Shown: positions 1 to 9,999, numbered from the stretch's first letter. The stretch is 64,000 bases of DNA from Notamacropus eugenii (GCF_028372415.1 NC_092875.1:30201712-30265711), one strand, 5' to 3'. Notes: generated from the letters alone by a model not told the origin. Made by a program: numbers and translations.

Positions 1-540
1 ACTTCCATCCAGTACTTTCCTGAATGCTTTTGCATCTGGCACCAAACTGGTAAATATTTTCTCCCAGGTTTGTGGTCACCATGGAGGACTAGGTTGCAAA
101 GGATCAGAAAGCGCTTAGAAATCCCAAGCTATGTAAAGGCTTAAATAATCCCCAGCAGTTTCATAGGGAATTAATTCTTTCTTTAGGGCATTTTGCCTTC
201 TCTGCCAAATTTGCCTTTTGGAAGAGAAGGAATCAGAGGCATTCTGAGATAATCTCAGAGGTGGGCTAATCCAGTGCCTTTTTGGTACACACAAAGAAGT
301 GGAGGCACAGAAAGTACAAACCAAGGTGATCTCAAAGTTTCTGTGACTATGCATATAAAAGGATGGGGACCTGAGTTTTCCACTGGTGTAAGGAATTTGC
401 TGAGCAGGAAAATCCCTCTCCCAATGCAGGTTGGTACCTTTTCTTCAACTGAGAGTCTTAGAGAACTGCCTGGAACACTGAGAGGTTATGTGAATAAACC
501 AGGGTCACAAAGTCAGTCAGTATGCCTACCTATACATGTG
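1..540. other. Unique sequence, nothing recognised
   Basis: No repeat, RNA or coding signature was recognised. Open frames of 79-89 codons occur on both strands but overlap each other and show no motif, so I treat them as chance. Confidence 0.5.
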
Positions 541-690
541 TGAGAGAGACAAACACTAGAGAAAAGGGGAGAGAGAGACAGAGAAACAGTTGGAGACAGA
601 GAGAGACAGAGAAGTAGAAATGGAGAGAAAGAAAGAGACAAAGACAGAAGCAGAGAAATAGAGATATATAGAGAGAAGGAGGGAGGAAAA
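541..690 (+). repeat. Degenerate GA/GACA simple repeat
   Basis: Purine-rich run built from gaga, gaca and gaaa words. It is imperfect throughout. Confidence 0.85.
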
Positions 691-870
691 GTTCAAATCC
701 CACCTCTGACGTACTGGTTCTATGTCTCGGAAAAAGTCACTTAATGTCTTTGTGTTCTAGGTAACGCTTAAGACTCTAAGAGGGTAGCTTGCATTGGTAG
801 AGGGATTTCCCTTTCCTGGGTTAACAGTAAAATGTGAAATGACAGATCTACTCCTTGTCTGTAACCTTCT

Positions 871-912
871 ATACACACACACACACACACACATACACAC
901 ACACACACACAC
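871..912 (+). repeat. (CA)n microsatellite
   Basis: About 20 CA units broken once by 'cata'. It is followed 15 bp later by a mariner-like terminal sequence. Confidence 0.95.
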
Positions 913-921
913 GTGGCATGT

Positions 922-966
922 GTGTATAATGTCCCAAAAGTCTTAGTGCAATTCTAAGTTCTGAGT
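922..966 (+). mobile_element. Mariner-like terminal repeat fragment
   Basis: Contains 'tgtcccaaaagtcttagtgc', which closely matches the sequence at 47,212-47,250 ('tgttccaaaagccttagcgt'). Both resemble Tc1/mariner ends (a gt-cccaaaag type terminus next to TA), and both follow CA/TA microsatellites. No transposase is visible, so this would be a remnant or a short non-autonomous copy. Confidence 0.4.
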
Positions 967-974
967 TTGTGTGT

Positions 975-1110
975 GTGATTAACATTTATTAAATACATCT
1001 TTTCTGCTCCCATCTCTATAATGTGCCAAGGACTATACTAGGTTCGGGGGATACAAAGATAGAGCAGAAAACCATATCTGACCTCCAGTAGTATAAAGAA
1101 AGCTCACTAT
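975..1110 (-). mobile_element. LINE2 3' end fragment
   Basis: Reads as antisense L2: 'acatttattaaatac', then 'tgtgccaaggactata', then 'ggggatacaaaga'. This is the usual order of the L2 3' terminus on the opposite strand. Confidence 0.65.
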
Positions 1111-1149
1111 ATATTTTCCTAGATGGGACTGTCAGAGAATCTCAAGTTC

Positions 1150-1300
1150 TGAACAGGGAAGGAAAACTCACTGCTGACTTGGAGTTATAAAACCTGAATT
1201 TGAATCATGCCTCTGTTACTGGTGATCTGTAAAACTCTGAACAGATCACTTCACCTCCCCTGTCCTCAGTTTCCCCATCTGTAAAGTAAGAGGGTGAGAT
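1150..1300 (+). mobile_element. MIR-type CORE-SINE
   Basis: Carries the tRNA-derived B-box-like 'tttgaatcatgcctct' and the CORE/3' motif 'cctcagtttccccatctgt'. Confidence 0.75.
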
Positions 1301-1324
1301 TAAACCTCAAACATCCCTTCTAGG

Positions 1325-1445
1325 TAGAAGAGACACCCAGGGAAAAGTGACTTAGTCATGGTTATATGGGGAATTGAGGCCAAGGCGATGATTTGAATCC
1401 AGGATCCCTGCCAGTACTCTTGCTGACATGTTATTCTGCCTCCTT
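1325..1445 (-). mobile_element. MIR-type SINE fragment
   Basis: Antisense MIR order: a degraded 'gtgacttagtcatggt' followed by 'tgatttgaatccagg'. Confidence 0.6.
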
Positions 1446-1464
1446 TAAATACAATCCGTGGTAT

Positions 1465-1660
1465 GATGAAAGCAGTACTTGGTTTAGACTCAGAAACCCT
1501 GCATTTGAAACCTGAGTCTGTGTGACCTTGGGCAACATCCACGCTATCTTCCAATGTATGACCCTGTGATCTCTCTGTGCCTCAGTTTCCTCATCTGTAA
1601 GATGGGGAGGTTGGACCAGATGCTCCTAAAGATATCTTCTAGATTTACTTTATAATCTTA
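1465..1660 (+). mobile_element. MIR-type CORE-SINE
   Basis: Reads 'tgtgaccttgggcaa' then 'cctcagtttcctcatctgta', followed by the extension 'aggttggaccagatgctcc' that is common on marsupial MIR relatives. Confidence 0.75.
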
Positions 1661-1689
1661 TCTCAATTCAGTAAGTACTAATGATCTGC

Positions 1690-2160
1690 CTACTACATCT
1701 GAAGCACAACCCAAAGATGTAACCCCGTCATCCCCCAAAGAGCTCCCCTTCAACTGGATCTATACAATCTGCACCCCAATAAATTATATGTAGTGAATAT
1801 AAATGCAATAGTAAATAGAGGGGAACTGTAAAAAGTAAACGATGACATTATTTAAAGAAATAAATTCATTTAAGGTAATGTTTAGTTCTATATCATAATA
1901 TTGGCTATTGTAATACACAAATCTACTACACATTAATTTACACGTATATATCAAACTTAAAACAAAGACACTGGGCTTTTTCCTTTTCTTCTCTCTTTTC
2001 TTCCTTGTTCTCATAGCCATCCCCCTCCCCCTCCCTAGCCATCTTCTTCCCTTTTTTTTTGAAGAAATGTGTGTTGATGTAAGTGGACAAGGGAGGGAGT
2101 AAGGAAGGAGGGTATCAGAGAGCCTGGGAGGAGATTGCCTGCAGCAACAGAGAAGACACA
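1690..2160. other. Unclassified AT-rich then pyrimidine-rich stretch
   Basis: AT-rich to about 1,970, then C/T-rich to about 2,060. A minus-strand frame of 125 codons lies here, but its composition is low complexity and it is not credible as a gene. Confidence 0.45.
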
Positions 2161-2620
2161 ATTACTTGAACAACTGTCCAACCAACCACAACTTGGAGAC
2201 TCCACTTAATGTAATTGAGTGTGAAGGCCGGCTGGAGACACAGGCGCCCCTCCCCCATTCTCCCCCTGCCATAATATAGACACTATTGGCTGCTAATTGG
2301 CGCCAGTGGGCTGGTGCTAATTGCACTAATGCACTTGGGCTGATGGAGGAGGTTGTGAAGGATGAAGGGGGTAGTCTTGGGAAAGGGGAGGGGGACGGCT
2401 GTCAAGGAGGAGAGGCAGGAGGGAGACAAGAGACGTTGTTCATAAAAGTTGGAGCGGAGCTTTAATTTTTGCATCAAATATTTAAGGCTGGGTGGAGAGG
2501 TGGATCTGGGAGCCCTCCTTGCGGTAGCCCACAAGAGGCCTTAGAGAATTGGCCCCTACCTTTGTCATCAGTGGGTTCTCCAGGCGACTCTGTCCCCAGC
2601 TCTGTTTAATTAATTGTATG
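2160..2620. promoter_or_regulatory. Candidate conserved regulatory block with homeodomain-like sites
   Basis: A repeat-free block of higher complexity and GC content than its surroundings. It has repeated TAAT cores at about 2,210-2,330 and again at 2,460-2,610: 'atgtaattgagtg', 'gctgctaattggcg', 'ggtgctaattgcact', then 'tttaatttttgcat', 'tttaattaattg'. A C-rich GC-box-like 'gcgcccctccccc' lies near 2,246. No open frame is convincing. A distal enhancer or other conserved non-coding element is an inference from motif density only. Confidence 0.35.
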
Positions 2621-2714
2621 AATTCCTAATGACCCTTTTATCTTCCCTTTCTCTTCCCCTCCCATCCCTTCTTCCCATTTGCTCCTACAAAAGCCTTGCT
2701 TTGGAGATGACACT

Positions 2715-2900
2715 GTGGACCCTACCATGGAGGGCCCTGTGGTCTAACATTGCTTGGCCTGATGGTCAGGAGGTCCAAGTACTTGAGCTGGACTCTGTCA
2801 CTAATGATCTGTGGGACCTTGGGCCAAACCAGTCCACTAAATGGAACTCTGATGCTCTCCTTGGGAAAATGTAAGGGTTGATCTTTCAGACCCTTTAAGC
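2715..2900 (+). mobile_element. Degraded MIR-type SINE
   Basis: Degenerate MIR signature: 'tgatctgtgggaccttggg' and a worn 'ttgggaaaatgtaagg' end. The 86-codon frame across it is incidental. Confidence 0.5.
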
Positions 2901-2904
2901 TATA

Positions 2905-3075
2905 ATAGGGATGGAGTCAGGAAGACTTCAAATCCAGCCTCAGTTTCTTCCTAGCTGTATGACCCTGGGCAAATTATTTACCCTCTCAGCCTCAGTTTCC
3001 TTCCTGTAAAAAGGAGATAATAAAACCTACTTCCCAGGGACTTTGTGAAGGCCAAATTATATAATATTTATATGT
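2905..3075 (+). mobile_element. MIR/Mar1-type CORE-SINE
   Basis: Has 'agtcaggaagacttcaaat', 'ctgtatgaccctgggcaa' and 'cctcagtttccttcctgtaa', then a 'gataataaaacctact' tail typical of MIR. Confidence 0.8.
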
Positions 3076-3202
3076 CTTCCCAAATCTTAATGCATGACAT
3101 AAATCCTAGCTATTACTATTATTTGGTTGATCTCTTTTATATCATCTGCTTTTCCCAACGTGACCCACCCCATCCACTTCCCAGAATCATCTCTTATAAC
3201 AA

Positions 3203-3320
3203 AGGAGGGAGAGAGAGAGAGACAGAGAGAGACAGAGACAGAGAGACAAAAACAGACAGAAAGACAGAGAGAGACAAAAAGAGAGACAGAGACAGAGAGA
3301 CAAACAGAGAGACTGGGAAA
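3203..3320 (+). repeat. GA/GACA simple repeat
   Basis: gaga/gaca/aaac words over about 115 bp. The Arg/Glu/Thr-rich and Ser/Leu-rich frames across it on both strands are artefacts of this composition. Confidence 0.9.
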
Positions 3321-3439
3321 ACTGATCAACACATCAAAATAGTCTGACATTATTTAGAGTATTCCACTTCCTTCCCTCTCACTTCTGCAGAGAAGGGAGG
3401 GAGATCTCTTTCTCACTCCTCCTCTTTGGTCCAAGCTTG

Positions 3440-4500
3440 GTTATTCTAAATCCATAGCGTTTAGTTTTAGTTGATTTTTTGTTGCTCTTTTCATTTACTG
3501 TTTTGCAATCATTGTGTATGTTGTTTTCCTGGTTACTTTGCCTTCCTTCAGTTCATATATGCCTTCTTGGGCTTTTCTGTATTTCTTGTGCTTACTCATC
3601 ATTCCTTATGGCACAGTAATATTCTATGATATTCCTGTACCACAATTTGTTTAGCTACTCTCCAGCTGAAGGGCATCACTTTATTTCCTGTTTTCTGCTA
3701 GCACAAAGTGTGTGACTATAAATATTTTGCCATATGTGGGACCTTCTTTGTATTTTTGACTTCCTCAGAGCCTATGGTTGGCAATGGAATCTCTGTGCCC
3801 AACGTACAAATATTTTAGTCACTTTCTTTCCACAATTGGAATTGCTTTCCAGAATGCTTGGACCAATTCTGAGCTCCAACAATAATACATTAATGCCCGT
3901 GTTTCTACAATCTCTCTAACCTTGACAATTTCCGTATTTTGTCATCTTTGTCAGCTTATTGAGTGTGAAGTAAAACCCAAGAGTTGTTTAGAATTTCAGT
4001 TCTTCTGTAATTGGCGATCTGGAGAATCCTTTCATATGGTTGTTAATAGATTGCAATTCTCCTTTTGAAGAACTGTTTGCATCCTTTAATCATTTCTCCA
4101 CTGGGTAGTGGCTTTCTTCTTATATATTTCTATAAATTGTCTACATACCATGGATATCAAACTGTAATTAGAAGTATTTGATACAAAGATTTTTTTCTCA
4201 TTAATCTACTTTCCTTTTTTTATCCCAGTTGCATTAATTTTATGCCTGCAAAATCTTTTTAGCATCATATCGTTAAAATTATATACTTTATCTTTTATAA
4301 CCACTTCTATCACTTGTTTGGGTAAGACTTCATTCCCTAACTATAATTATGAAAAGTCCCTGCTATGATTTTCTCCTCATTTTTAGAACATATAATTTAA
4401 TATTCCAATCATATGTCATCACCTATAATATTTCTTTTTCTATAGGTGTCATTATTGTATTTCTTTTTATACCACCATGATTTCTAGATATTCTTCTCCC
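3440..4500 (-). mobile_element. Old L1 ORF2 3' region
   Basis: Antisense L1 order is recognisable: 'taccacaatttgtttagct', 'gctataaatattttgcc'-like text near 3,715, the cysteine-poor ORF2 C-terminal region, then 'taattggcgatctggagaa'. It is much more diverged than the L1 at 34.9-41.6 kb and no frame survives. Confidence 0.7.
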
Positions 4501-4504
4501 TCCC

Positions 4505-4720
4505 CATTCAGGAAGTGAATTTTCTCTTGTAAGAAAGAAAGAAGTTAAGCCAAAGCAATGAATACGATAAATTCCAGACAATGTATGTAACATGTTGCCC
4601 TCTTAGTCCTCCATCCTCCTGCTGAGAGGAGAGAGGTATTTTTTATTAACTCTTATCTGAGACCAAATTTGGTCATTACAATTGCTCAGACTTCATTGTC
4701 CTTTTAGCATTCTTTTTTTG
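4505..4720 (-). mobile_element. L1 3'UTR-like fragment
   Basis: Begins with 'gaagtgaattttctcttgta' and contains 'catcctcctgctgagagga', resembling the 3' end of an older marsupial L1 subfamily in antisense. It is assigned by recall of that 3'UTR type. Confidence 0.45.
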
Positions 4721-4734
4721 AGGTAAGTTGGGAT

Positions 4735-5015
4735 GAGGAAGATAAAAGTTGAATTGCATATCCTAAAGGAATCTCAAATTCAAAAATCCAAAACAGAACT
4801 CATTCTCCCTTTCCTGATTCCTTGCCCCTACGTCCCTCTCTTCTCAGTTTTCCTATGAACATTTTGGGCACTGCCATCCTTCCAATCATCTCAACTCAAC
4901 TTTAGCATCACCTTCTATTCTCATTACTTATTCACCCATCCCAACCTTATACCATGTCTGTTCTACCTTCATAACACATTTCTTCTCCACTTCAGCAACT
5001 TCAAAATATCTTGGA
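4735..5015 (+). mobile_element. LINE2 fragment
   Basis: Sense L2 body text ('gaactcattctccctttcc', 'gggcactgccatccttcca', 'ccataacacatttct'-like) that corresponds to the L2 region upstream of its 3'UTR. Confidence 0.55.
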
Positions 5016-5039
5016 TTCAATAGATAAAAAATTCTTTTA

Positions 5040-5063
5040 CACACAGACACACACACACATTTT
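5040..5063 (+). repeat. Short CA microsatellite
   Basis: About ten CA units with one interruption, directly upstream of the L1 3' end that follows. Confidence 0.8.
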
Positions 5064-5079
5064 CAATATTCACTTTTTT

Positions 5080-5555
5080 AAGATTTTGAGTTCCAGACTT
5101 TTTTCTCCCTCCCTCTCTTCCTCCCTCCATCCCCTGTCCCCTCCCCAAGATGGTAAGCAATCTGATATAGGCTATATATGTGTACAATCATATTAAAAAT
5201 ATTTCCATATTAATCATGTTGTGAGAGAAGAATCAGAACAAAAGGGAAAAACCATGAGAAAGAGAAAAAGATACACAAAAGAGAAAATAGTATGCTTCCA
5301 TCTGTATTCAGACTTCACAGTTCTTTCTCTGGAAGTGGATAACATTTTCCATCATGAGTCTTTTCTAATTGTCTTAGGTCATTGCATTCCTGAGAAGAGC
5401 CAAGTCTATCAAAGCTGGTCATCGTACAATGTTGCTGTTACCGTGTATAAAGTTCTCCTGGTTCTACTCACTTCACTCAGGACCAGTTCATGTAATTCCA
5501 GGTTTTTCTGAAATTTGCCTGCTCATTATTTCTTATAGTGCAATAATATTCCATT
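5080..5555 (-). mobile_element. 5'-truncated L1 (3'UTR and end of ORF2)
   Basis: Antisense L1 3' end: the C-rich 'cctccctccatcccctgtcc', 'agatggtaagcaatctgat', then 'ctcacttcactcaggacc' and 'tattccattac' at the truncation. It matches the 3' segments at 17.8 kb and 35.0 kb in the same order. Confidence 0.85.
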
Positions 5556-5559
5556 ACTA

Positions 5560-6770
5560 AATGTAAAGTTCTTACTATGAACCAAGAAATCATAGTGACT
5601 GAAAGCTTTGACAGATCAGATTGGATCAATGAACTGAGACTGCACTTCAAATTACCTTGATCTCTCCTTCAGTCCAGATACACCAAGCATGAAGCTATCT
5701 AGGAGAAAGCTGACACTGAATGTGTTAAGATTCTGACTGATATTTCGAAGTAAAAGCTTCACAGGAAGTACACCTATAAAGCAATTTACACTTACTTAAC
5801 ACTAGTGTTACTGTATACTTTTGGCATAGTAAGTGGACAATGGATCTAGAAGGTGTTCAAACAAAAACCTGAATGATATTAACAAAAACATGGAACTTTT
5901 CGCCCCAAGGTATTTGTGAAAAGATGAGCGCTTTCTCTCCAAAATGGAGGAAGATGACTGATAGACATTTTCAGAGCACGAGATAAACAAATTTAAAATA
6001 CAGAGAAATGCTTTTGAAACAAAGCAATGGTAAAGGCTGATTACCGTTGTATTCCAATGGATTTGTTGAAGATAACTCTCTTTGGACAGTCTATGAGCTG
6101 GGTAAGATCCAAGAGGAGAATTGAAAAGTCCTGCATGGTTAACATCCATAAAACCTAAACCAACACTATGTCGACAAAGTAGTGTCAAACAAATGGTTGT
6201 TTCCTGCTTATTTGTTTTTAGAAATAGAAGGATTTATGGAAGTGAATCAAGATCAGGTCCTTGTTACCAGAAATTACAGAAAGGTTGTCTTTCTTTAAGG
6301 TCTTCAGATTTATTAATCCCTTCAGATTATTTAATGAAGTGGTAGAAATTGTCCAACGTCTCACTATAGGTTGGAAAAATTTAGCATCTACCAGATTCCT
6401 AGAAAGATAAAATCAGGTGATTAGAATTGTATACCAGAAGTTCACTCTCCTTTACAAATTAACTGGTGATCTTATAATGTAATCCAAATCTCTTCAAAAA
6501 TTCAACAAATAAATTGGACTGAAAGCAGAACATCACAACAGAGAGATGTGTTGCCCCTATCTATATATCACATTGATCTGCAAACATTTAAGAACAATGC
6601 TTTCAATAGATATCATAGTGTTCCCAACAATAATAATTTCCAAAATACCTGGAATGAAAAATTTACAAAACATAGAGACCAAAGAGAAAAAAATAAGAAA
6701 TATGGAAACAGGGCAGTGTGAGACATTCCTGTTGTCCTGTCTGCTTCTAGACTTGTATTAATGAGTCTAC
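5560..6770. other. Unclassified 1.2-kb unique stretch
   Basis: No repeat was recognised. On the minus strand several partial frames look less random than their surroundings: 5,808-6,188 (126 codons), and short stop-free stretches near 6,219-6,420 and 6,430-6,500. No homologue could be named. It may be a degraded pseudogene, unrecognised old mobile DNA or plain unique sequence. Confidence 0.35.
6219..6420 (-). pseudogene. Possible exon or pseudogene remnant, unidentified
   Basis: A minus-strand stop-free frame of about 65 codons without an initiator. It starts just after an acceptor-like 'tttatctttctag|ga' (junction at 6,398/6,399) and contains a donor-like 'ttctg|gtaac' (junction at 6,268/6,267), giving a 131-bp would-be exon. 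The peptide has an ordinary globular composition (segments such as NLVDAKFFQPIVRRW). Upstream on the same strand another frame follows 'ctgctttcag', but it carries stops. This suggests either a decayed gene or chance, and I cannot name a family. Confidence 0.2.
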
Positions 6771-6774
6771 AGAT

Positions 6775-6900
6775 ACAATATTAAGCATTTACTAAGTGCC
6801 TACTGTGTGCCAGGTACAAAGTTCTGAGACAATCTTTCTCCTCAAGGAGGTGACAATCTAATGGAGGAGGACAACAATACATGAATAGTAGATGGAAAGG
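6775..6900 (-). mobile_element. LINE2 3' end
   Basis: Antisense L2: 'cctactgtgtgccaggta', then 'ctcctcaaggaggtgacaat' and 'ctaatggaggaggacaac'. Confidence 0.8.
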
Positions 6901-6940
6901 TATGGTGGGGGCGGGGGTGTTGGTGGTGGTGGTGAGGAGG
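6900..6940 (+). repeat. G/T-rich simple repeat
   Basis: Short ggt/ggggc run following the LINE2 fragment. Confidence 0.7.
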
Positions 6941-7194
6941 AAATGTCCACAGACCATAGATTAGCAAACAAACAAAGAAAACAACCAATACTATATTCGT
7001 TTGTCTTTGGACTCTTTCTACTTGAGACCTGTGGAAAAAAATAAGGAGAATGAGGTAACAGTGATGATGAAGGTGATGAAGATGATAATGATGGTAGCTA
7101 ATATTTATATGACAATTTATATTTGCACAATCTTAAACTCCGTAACAATAAACTTCTTTTCCCACGCCTTGAACTGGATCTCAAAAGCGAAGAG

Positions 7195-7300
7195 GAAAGA
7201 CATATCTGTCTCTGTCTCTCTGTCTATCTATGCATCTACAGCTGTCTGTTTATCTAATCACATCTGTCTACCTACTCATATTCTCTATTAATACATACCT
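7195..7300 (+). repeat. TCTG/TCTA microsatellite, left part
   Basis: tctg, tcta and similar tetranucleotides. The same array resumes at 7,548-7,690, so the Mar1 SINE between them landed inside it. Confidence 0.75.
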
Positions 7301-7545
7301 CTGTGTCTAGGTGGCACAGACCGGGAGTCACGAAGATTCATCTTCAATGAGTTCAAATCTGGCCTCAAACACTTACTAGCTGTGTGACCCTGGGCAAGTC
7401 ACTCAACCATGTTTGCCTCAGTTTTCTCACCTGTAAAATGAGCTGGGGAAGGAAATGGCAAACCACTTCAGTATCTTCATCAAGAAGACTCCAAATGGGG
7501 CCATGAAGAGTCAGACACAACTGAAAAACAATTAAGCAACAACCT
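7300..7545 (+). mobile_element. Mar1-type CORE-SINE, near full length
   Basis: Complete order: 'ctaggtggcacaga', 'gagttcaaatctggcctca', 'tgtgaccctgggcaagtca', 'cctcagttttctcacctgta', 'ggcaaaccacttcagtatc' and 'gagtcagacacaactgaaaa'. The last block is the RTE/Bov-B-like tail that lets RTE LINE machinery mobilise it. Confidence 0.9.
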
Positions 7546-7547
7546 TT

Positions 7548-7690
7548 ATCTATATGTACCTTATCTCTCTATGTCTGTTTGTCCATTCATCTAATATATC
7601 TACCCATCTAATTTTATCTATCATCTATCTACTTATCACCTCTAAGTACCTTATCTGACCTACCCATCTATTCCTCTATCTTTCTGTCTG
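7548..7690 (+). repeat. TCTA/TCTG microsatellite, right part
   Basis: Continuation of the array at 7,195-7,300, heavily mutated ('tatctatatgtacc', 'tctatcatctatctact'). Confidence 0.75.
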
Positions 7691-7699
7691 TGCCTCCAG

Positions 7700-8240
7700 T
7701 CTCTTGGGTTCTTAGGATGTTCAATGCATGCACCCTTGTCCCTTTTCCTGTCCCTTTTCTGGCCTCTCTTAATGGCTGTGCCCTAGGCTCCTGTACTTGA
7801 TAGCTCTCAAAGTGCTTCCTGAGGCGCCTGAAGGCCTAGGCTGAGCTCTTTCTAAATGGGAAATGGTAAGGAATGTGGCTGTTAATCAGCAGCTTCTATG
7901 GACTGGACATCCTGAGGTCCATTGTTCAGTGCCAGAGAAAAGAAAACTGCCACCTCTGAGCCAGGAATGCGATGAGGAGTGCAAGAACAAGGGGAGGAAA
8001 GTAGGCAGGAGCCAGAGGAGTGTCTATTTGAAGGGGGAAAGCAAAGTCACACAAATAGATGCTGAGATGGTGGCTGTCTCGAAGGATTGTTGCATACTTC
8101 CTCGTAGCACAAGTGGGTTGGAATTACTTTGTGCTAAATCAAGAGACGCCAGTGATCCCCTTGGCTGTCAACATTTGGGGTAGACTCTTCTCCATTCATT
8201 TGCTAAGAGGCAAATAGTCCTGTGTAATGAGCACTGAACT
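7700..8240. other. Unique sequence
   Basis: No repeat recognised. A plus-strand 106-codon frame at 7,863-8,183 has no recognisable domain and no splice or promoter context, so I do not call it a gene. Confidence 0.45.
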
Positions 8241-8360
8241 TGGAGGAATCATAGGATCATAGAATCATTGAGCCAGAAACAGAAAAGAATATAATGGTTA
8301 CCTAGCCTTACACCTTCATTTTACAAATAGGGAAATTGAGGCCCAGAGAACAGGACCTAA
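8240..8360 (-). mobile_element. MIR-type SINE
   Basis: Antisense MIR: 'catagaatcattgagccag', then 'cattttacaaatagggaaa', then 'ttgaggcccagagaa'. Confidence 0.75.
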
Positions 8361-8364
8361 CCTT

Positions 8365-8550
8365 ACAAATAGTGTGATCCTGGGGAAAACACAGCACTCT
8401 TCAGACCTCGGTTTCTTTCTTTGCAAAATGGGAGTGATGATAGTACCTACTTTCCATAGTTTTGAAGATGAAATGAAAAAAAAGTATGTAATGTGCTTTG
8501 TAGTCCTTATGGTCCTGTAGAACTGCTAGCTGTTATTAGCTTATTAAATT
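8365..8550 (+). mobile_element. MIR-type SINE
   Basis: Sense MIR starting at 'gtgtgatcctggggaaaac', then 'ctcggtttctttctttgca' and the tail 'atgatagtacctactttcc'. Confidence 0.75.
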
Positions 8551-8624
8551 GATGCTTTATTAACCATCTTGATATTTTGACCTCTTCTCTCACCCCAACC
8601 CCCCCTACTCCCTCCAGATGGGTC

Positions 8625-8820
8625 CCAGCATCATAGATTTAGAGCTAGAATAGACCTTAGAGATGGTGTGTCCAGTCTCTTCATTAAAATGTTGACGAAA
8701 CAGTCTCATAGAGATCAACTGCATTGCCTACACAGCTAAGAAGGGTCATAGGCAGAACTTAAATCCAGGTTTTCTTGGCACCAAATCTGCTCCTCTACCA
8801 CTGTACCAGGCTGTCTCTGA
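8625..8820 (-). mobile_element. MIR-type SINE
   Basis: Antisense order 'gagctagaatagaccttag', 'cagctaagaagggtcata', 'acttaaatccaggttttct', then 'ctaccactgtaccaggct'. Confidence 0.7.
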
Positions 8821-8854
8821 CCCTTTATTCTAATGAGATAGAATAAAGACGCAG

Positions 8855-8975
8855 TGATGTATCATGGAAAAGAGATTGACTTCTGATTTGGAAAACCTTG
8901 ATTCACTTCCTAACTCTGCTGCTTGTTCCCTTGTTACCCCTGGTCAAGTCGGTCTGATCTCTAGGTCTTCCCCAT
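8855..8975 (+). mobile_element. Degraded MIR-type SINE
   Basis: Sense remnant: 'gattgacttctgatttgg', 'ctaactctgctgcttgttcc' and a worn end. Confidence 0.45.
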
Positions 8976-9215
8976 GAAGCTGTTGGATTCAACAACTTTA
9001 ATTCCCTTCCAGCTCACAAGCTGTGATCCCCCCAAGTCTCCCACAGAATATTCCCAGCATGCTCCCTTCCGTGACTTCTGCCCATTAGTGTTTGTTCCCT
9101 TTTCTCCTCTGCTCTCTCTTGACTCCTCCTTTATTAAAGGGCTCTCAGCCCTCATTATAAGGTTGTTTCCCAAGATTAGCCCCATCAAAGGAAGCTGAAA
9201 GAAAATCCCAAATCC
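8975..9215. other. Unique sequence with small motifs
   Basis: Non-repetitive. Contains an 'agggctctcagccct' hairpin near 9,139, a TCF/LEF-like 'catcaaagg' near 9,183 and a 'cattataagg' near 9,153. Overlapping frames of 74-99 codons on both strands have no recognisable features. Confidence 0.35.
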
Positions 9216-9218
9216 TGC

Positions 9219-9275
9219 TATGTATATGTGTATGTGTGTGTGTGTGTGTGTATGGTGCATGTATATGTGTGTGTG
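9219..9275 (+). repeat. (TG)n microsatellite
   Basis: tgtg/tatg run with interruptions. Confidence 0.9.
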
Positions 9276-9299
9276 TTTCTCAAGGAAAAAAGGTTTTCA

Positions 9300-9480
9300 A
9301 TAATCCCACCCCAGCCATCTCTAATTGTGCCTAGCAACCGAGCAATCATCTTCTGGAGCCAAGAACATGTCTAGCTTTGTTTGTGACTCTCGCTCCCAGT
9401 CAGAGGGAGGTTACATCCACTAAGCTTTGTTGGCAGTGGGGCCCTGAGAGCTTTCTCCCTGTTGTTTGAGTAAAGGATTA
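9300..9480. promoter_or_regulatory. Candidate regulatory block with RFX-like half site
   Basis: Non-repetitive, well-balanced sequence with 'tgcctagcaaccgagc' (RFX X-box-like half site near 9,327), 'tctaattgtg', and 'gctttgtttgtg'/'gctttgttgg' (forkhead or SOX-like). Its function as a cis-element is inferred from motifs only. Confidence 0.3.
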
Positions 9481-9995
9481 GCATCCTCAATTCTGGGAGA
9501 GGCAAGATGCTGCAGGGAAGGATTTGCCTTGTTCACTGCTTCTGGCCAGGGACTGGATTTCTACCTCCCTGACTCTGGTTTGAGTCAATAGCTACTGGGG
9601 TTGCCTCTTGCTGTCCCAGGAGAAGGGTTATTTTGGCTCCATCAGGGACCAGGGTCATGCATGGGAGAAGAGAAGGTGAAGGGAGAAACTTGGTTTCCAC
9701 CAAAAGCCCTGTGGAAAGATAGGTGATGTGAAAGCCTTGTGGCTTTACCACAGCCTCTTAAACCCAAGGGCCTAGGGGAATTCGAATCAACTCTGATCCT
9801 TTTTTTTAACCATTTTTTTTTTTCTGTCCCAGAGACAGCTGGCACAGGCTGTTTACAATTGGGGGAGTTTATTCTGTTAAGCTGAGTTGTCCAGTCCTTG
9901 AAACTGAACGTGAGTTTGGAGAGAGAGTGCAGAGTACCCTTGGTCCATATTCCATCTCCCCCCAAAAGTGGCCGCTATCACATTGAGCCACCAAA
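9480..9995. other. Unique sequence, nothing recognised
   Basis: Minus-strand frames of 72 and 107 codons overlap here in different registers and have no family signature. Confidence 0.45.
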
Positions 9996-9999
9996 TATT

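Noticed and set aside
7300..7545. tRNA-like A and B boxes suggesting a tRNA gene
   Set aside because: The boxes belong to the head of a Mar1 SINE. No cloverleaf continues, and the same applies to all other SINE heads in the window.
7863..8183. 106-codon plus frame as a small gene
   Set aside because: No recognisable domain, splice context or codon bias. The length is within chance for unique sequence of this composition.
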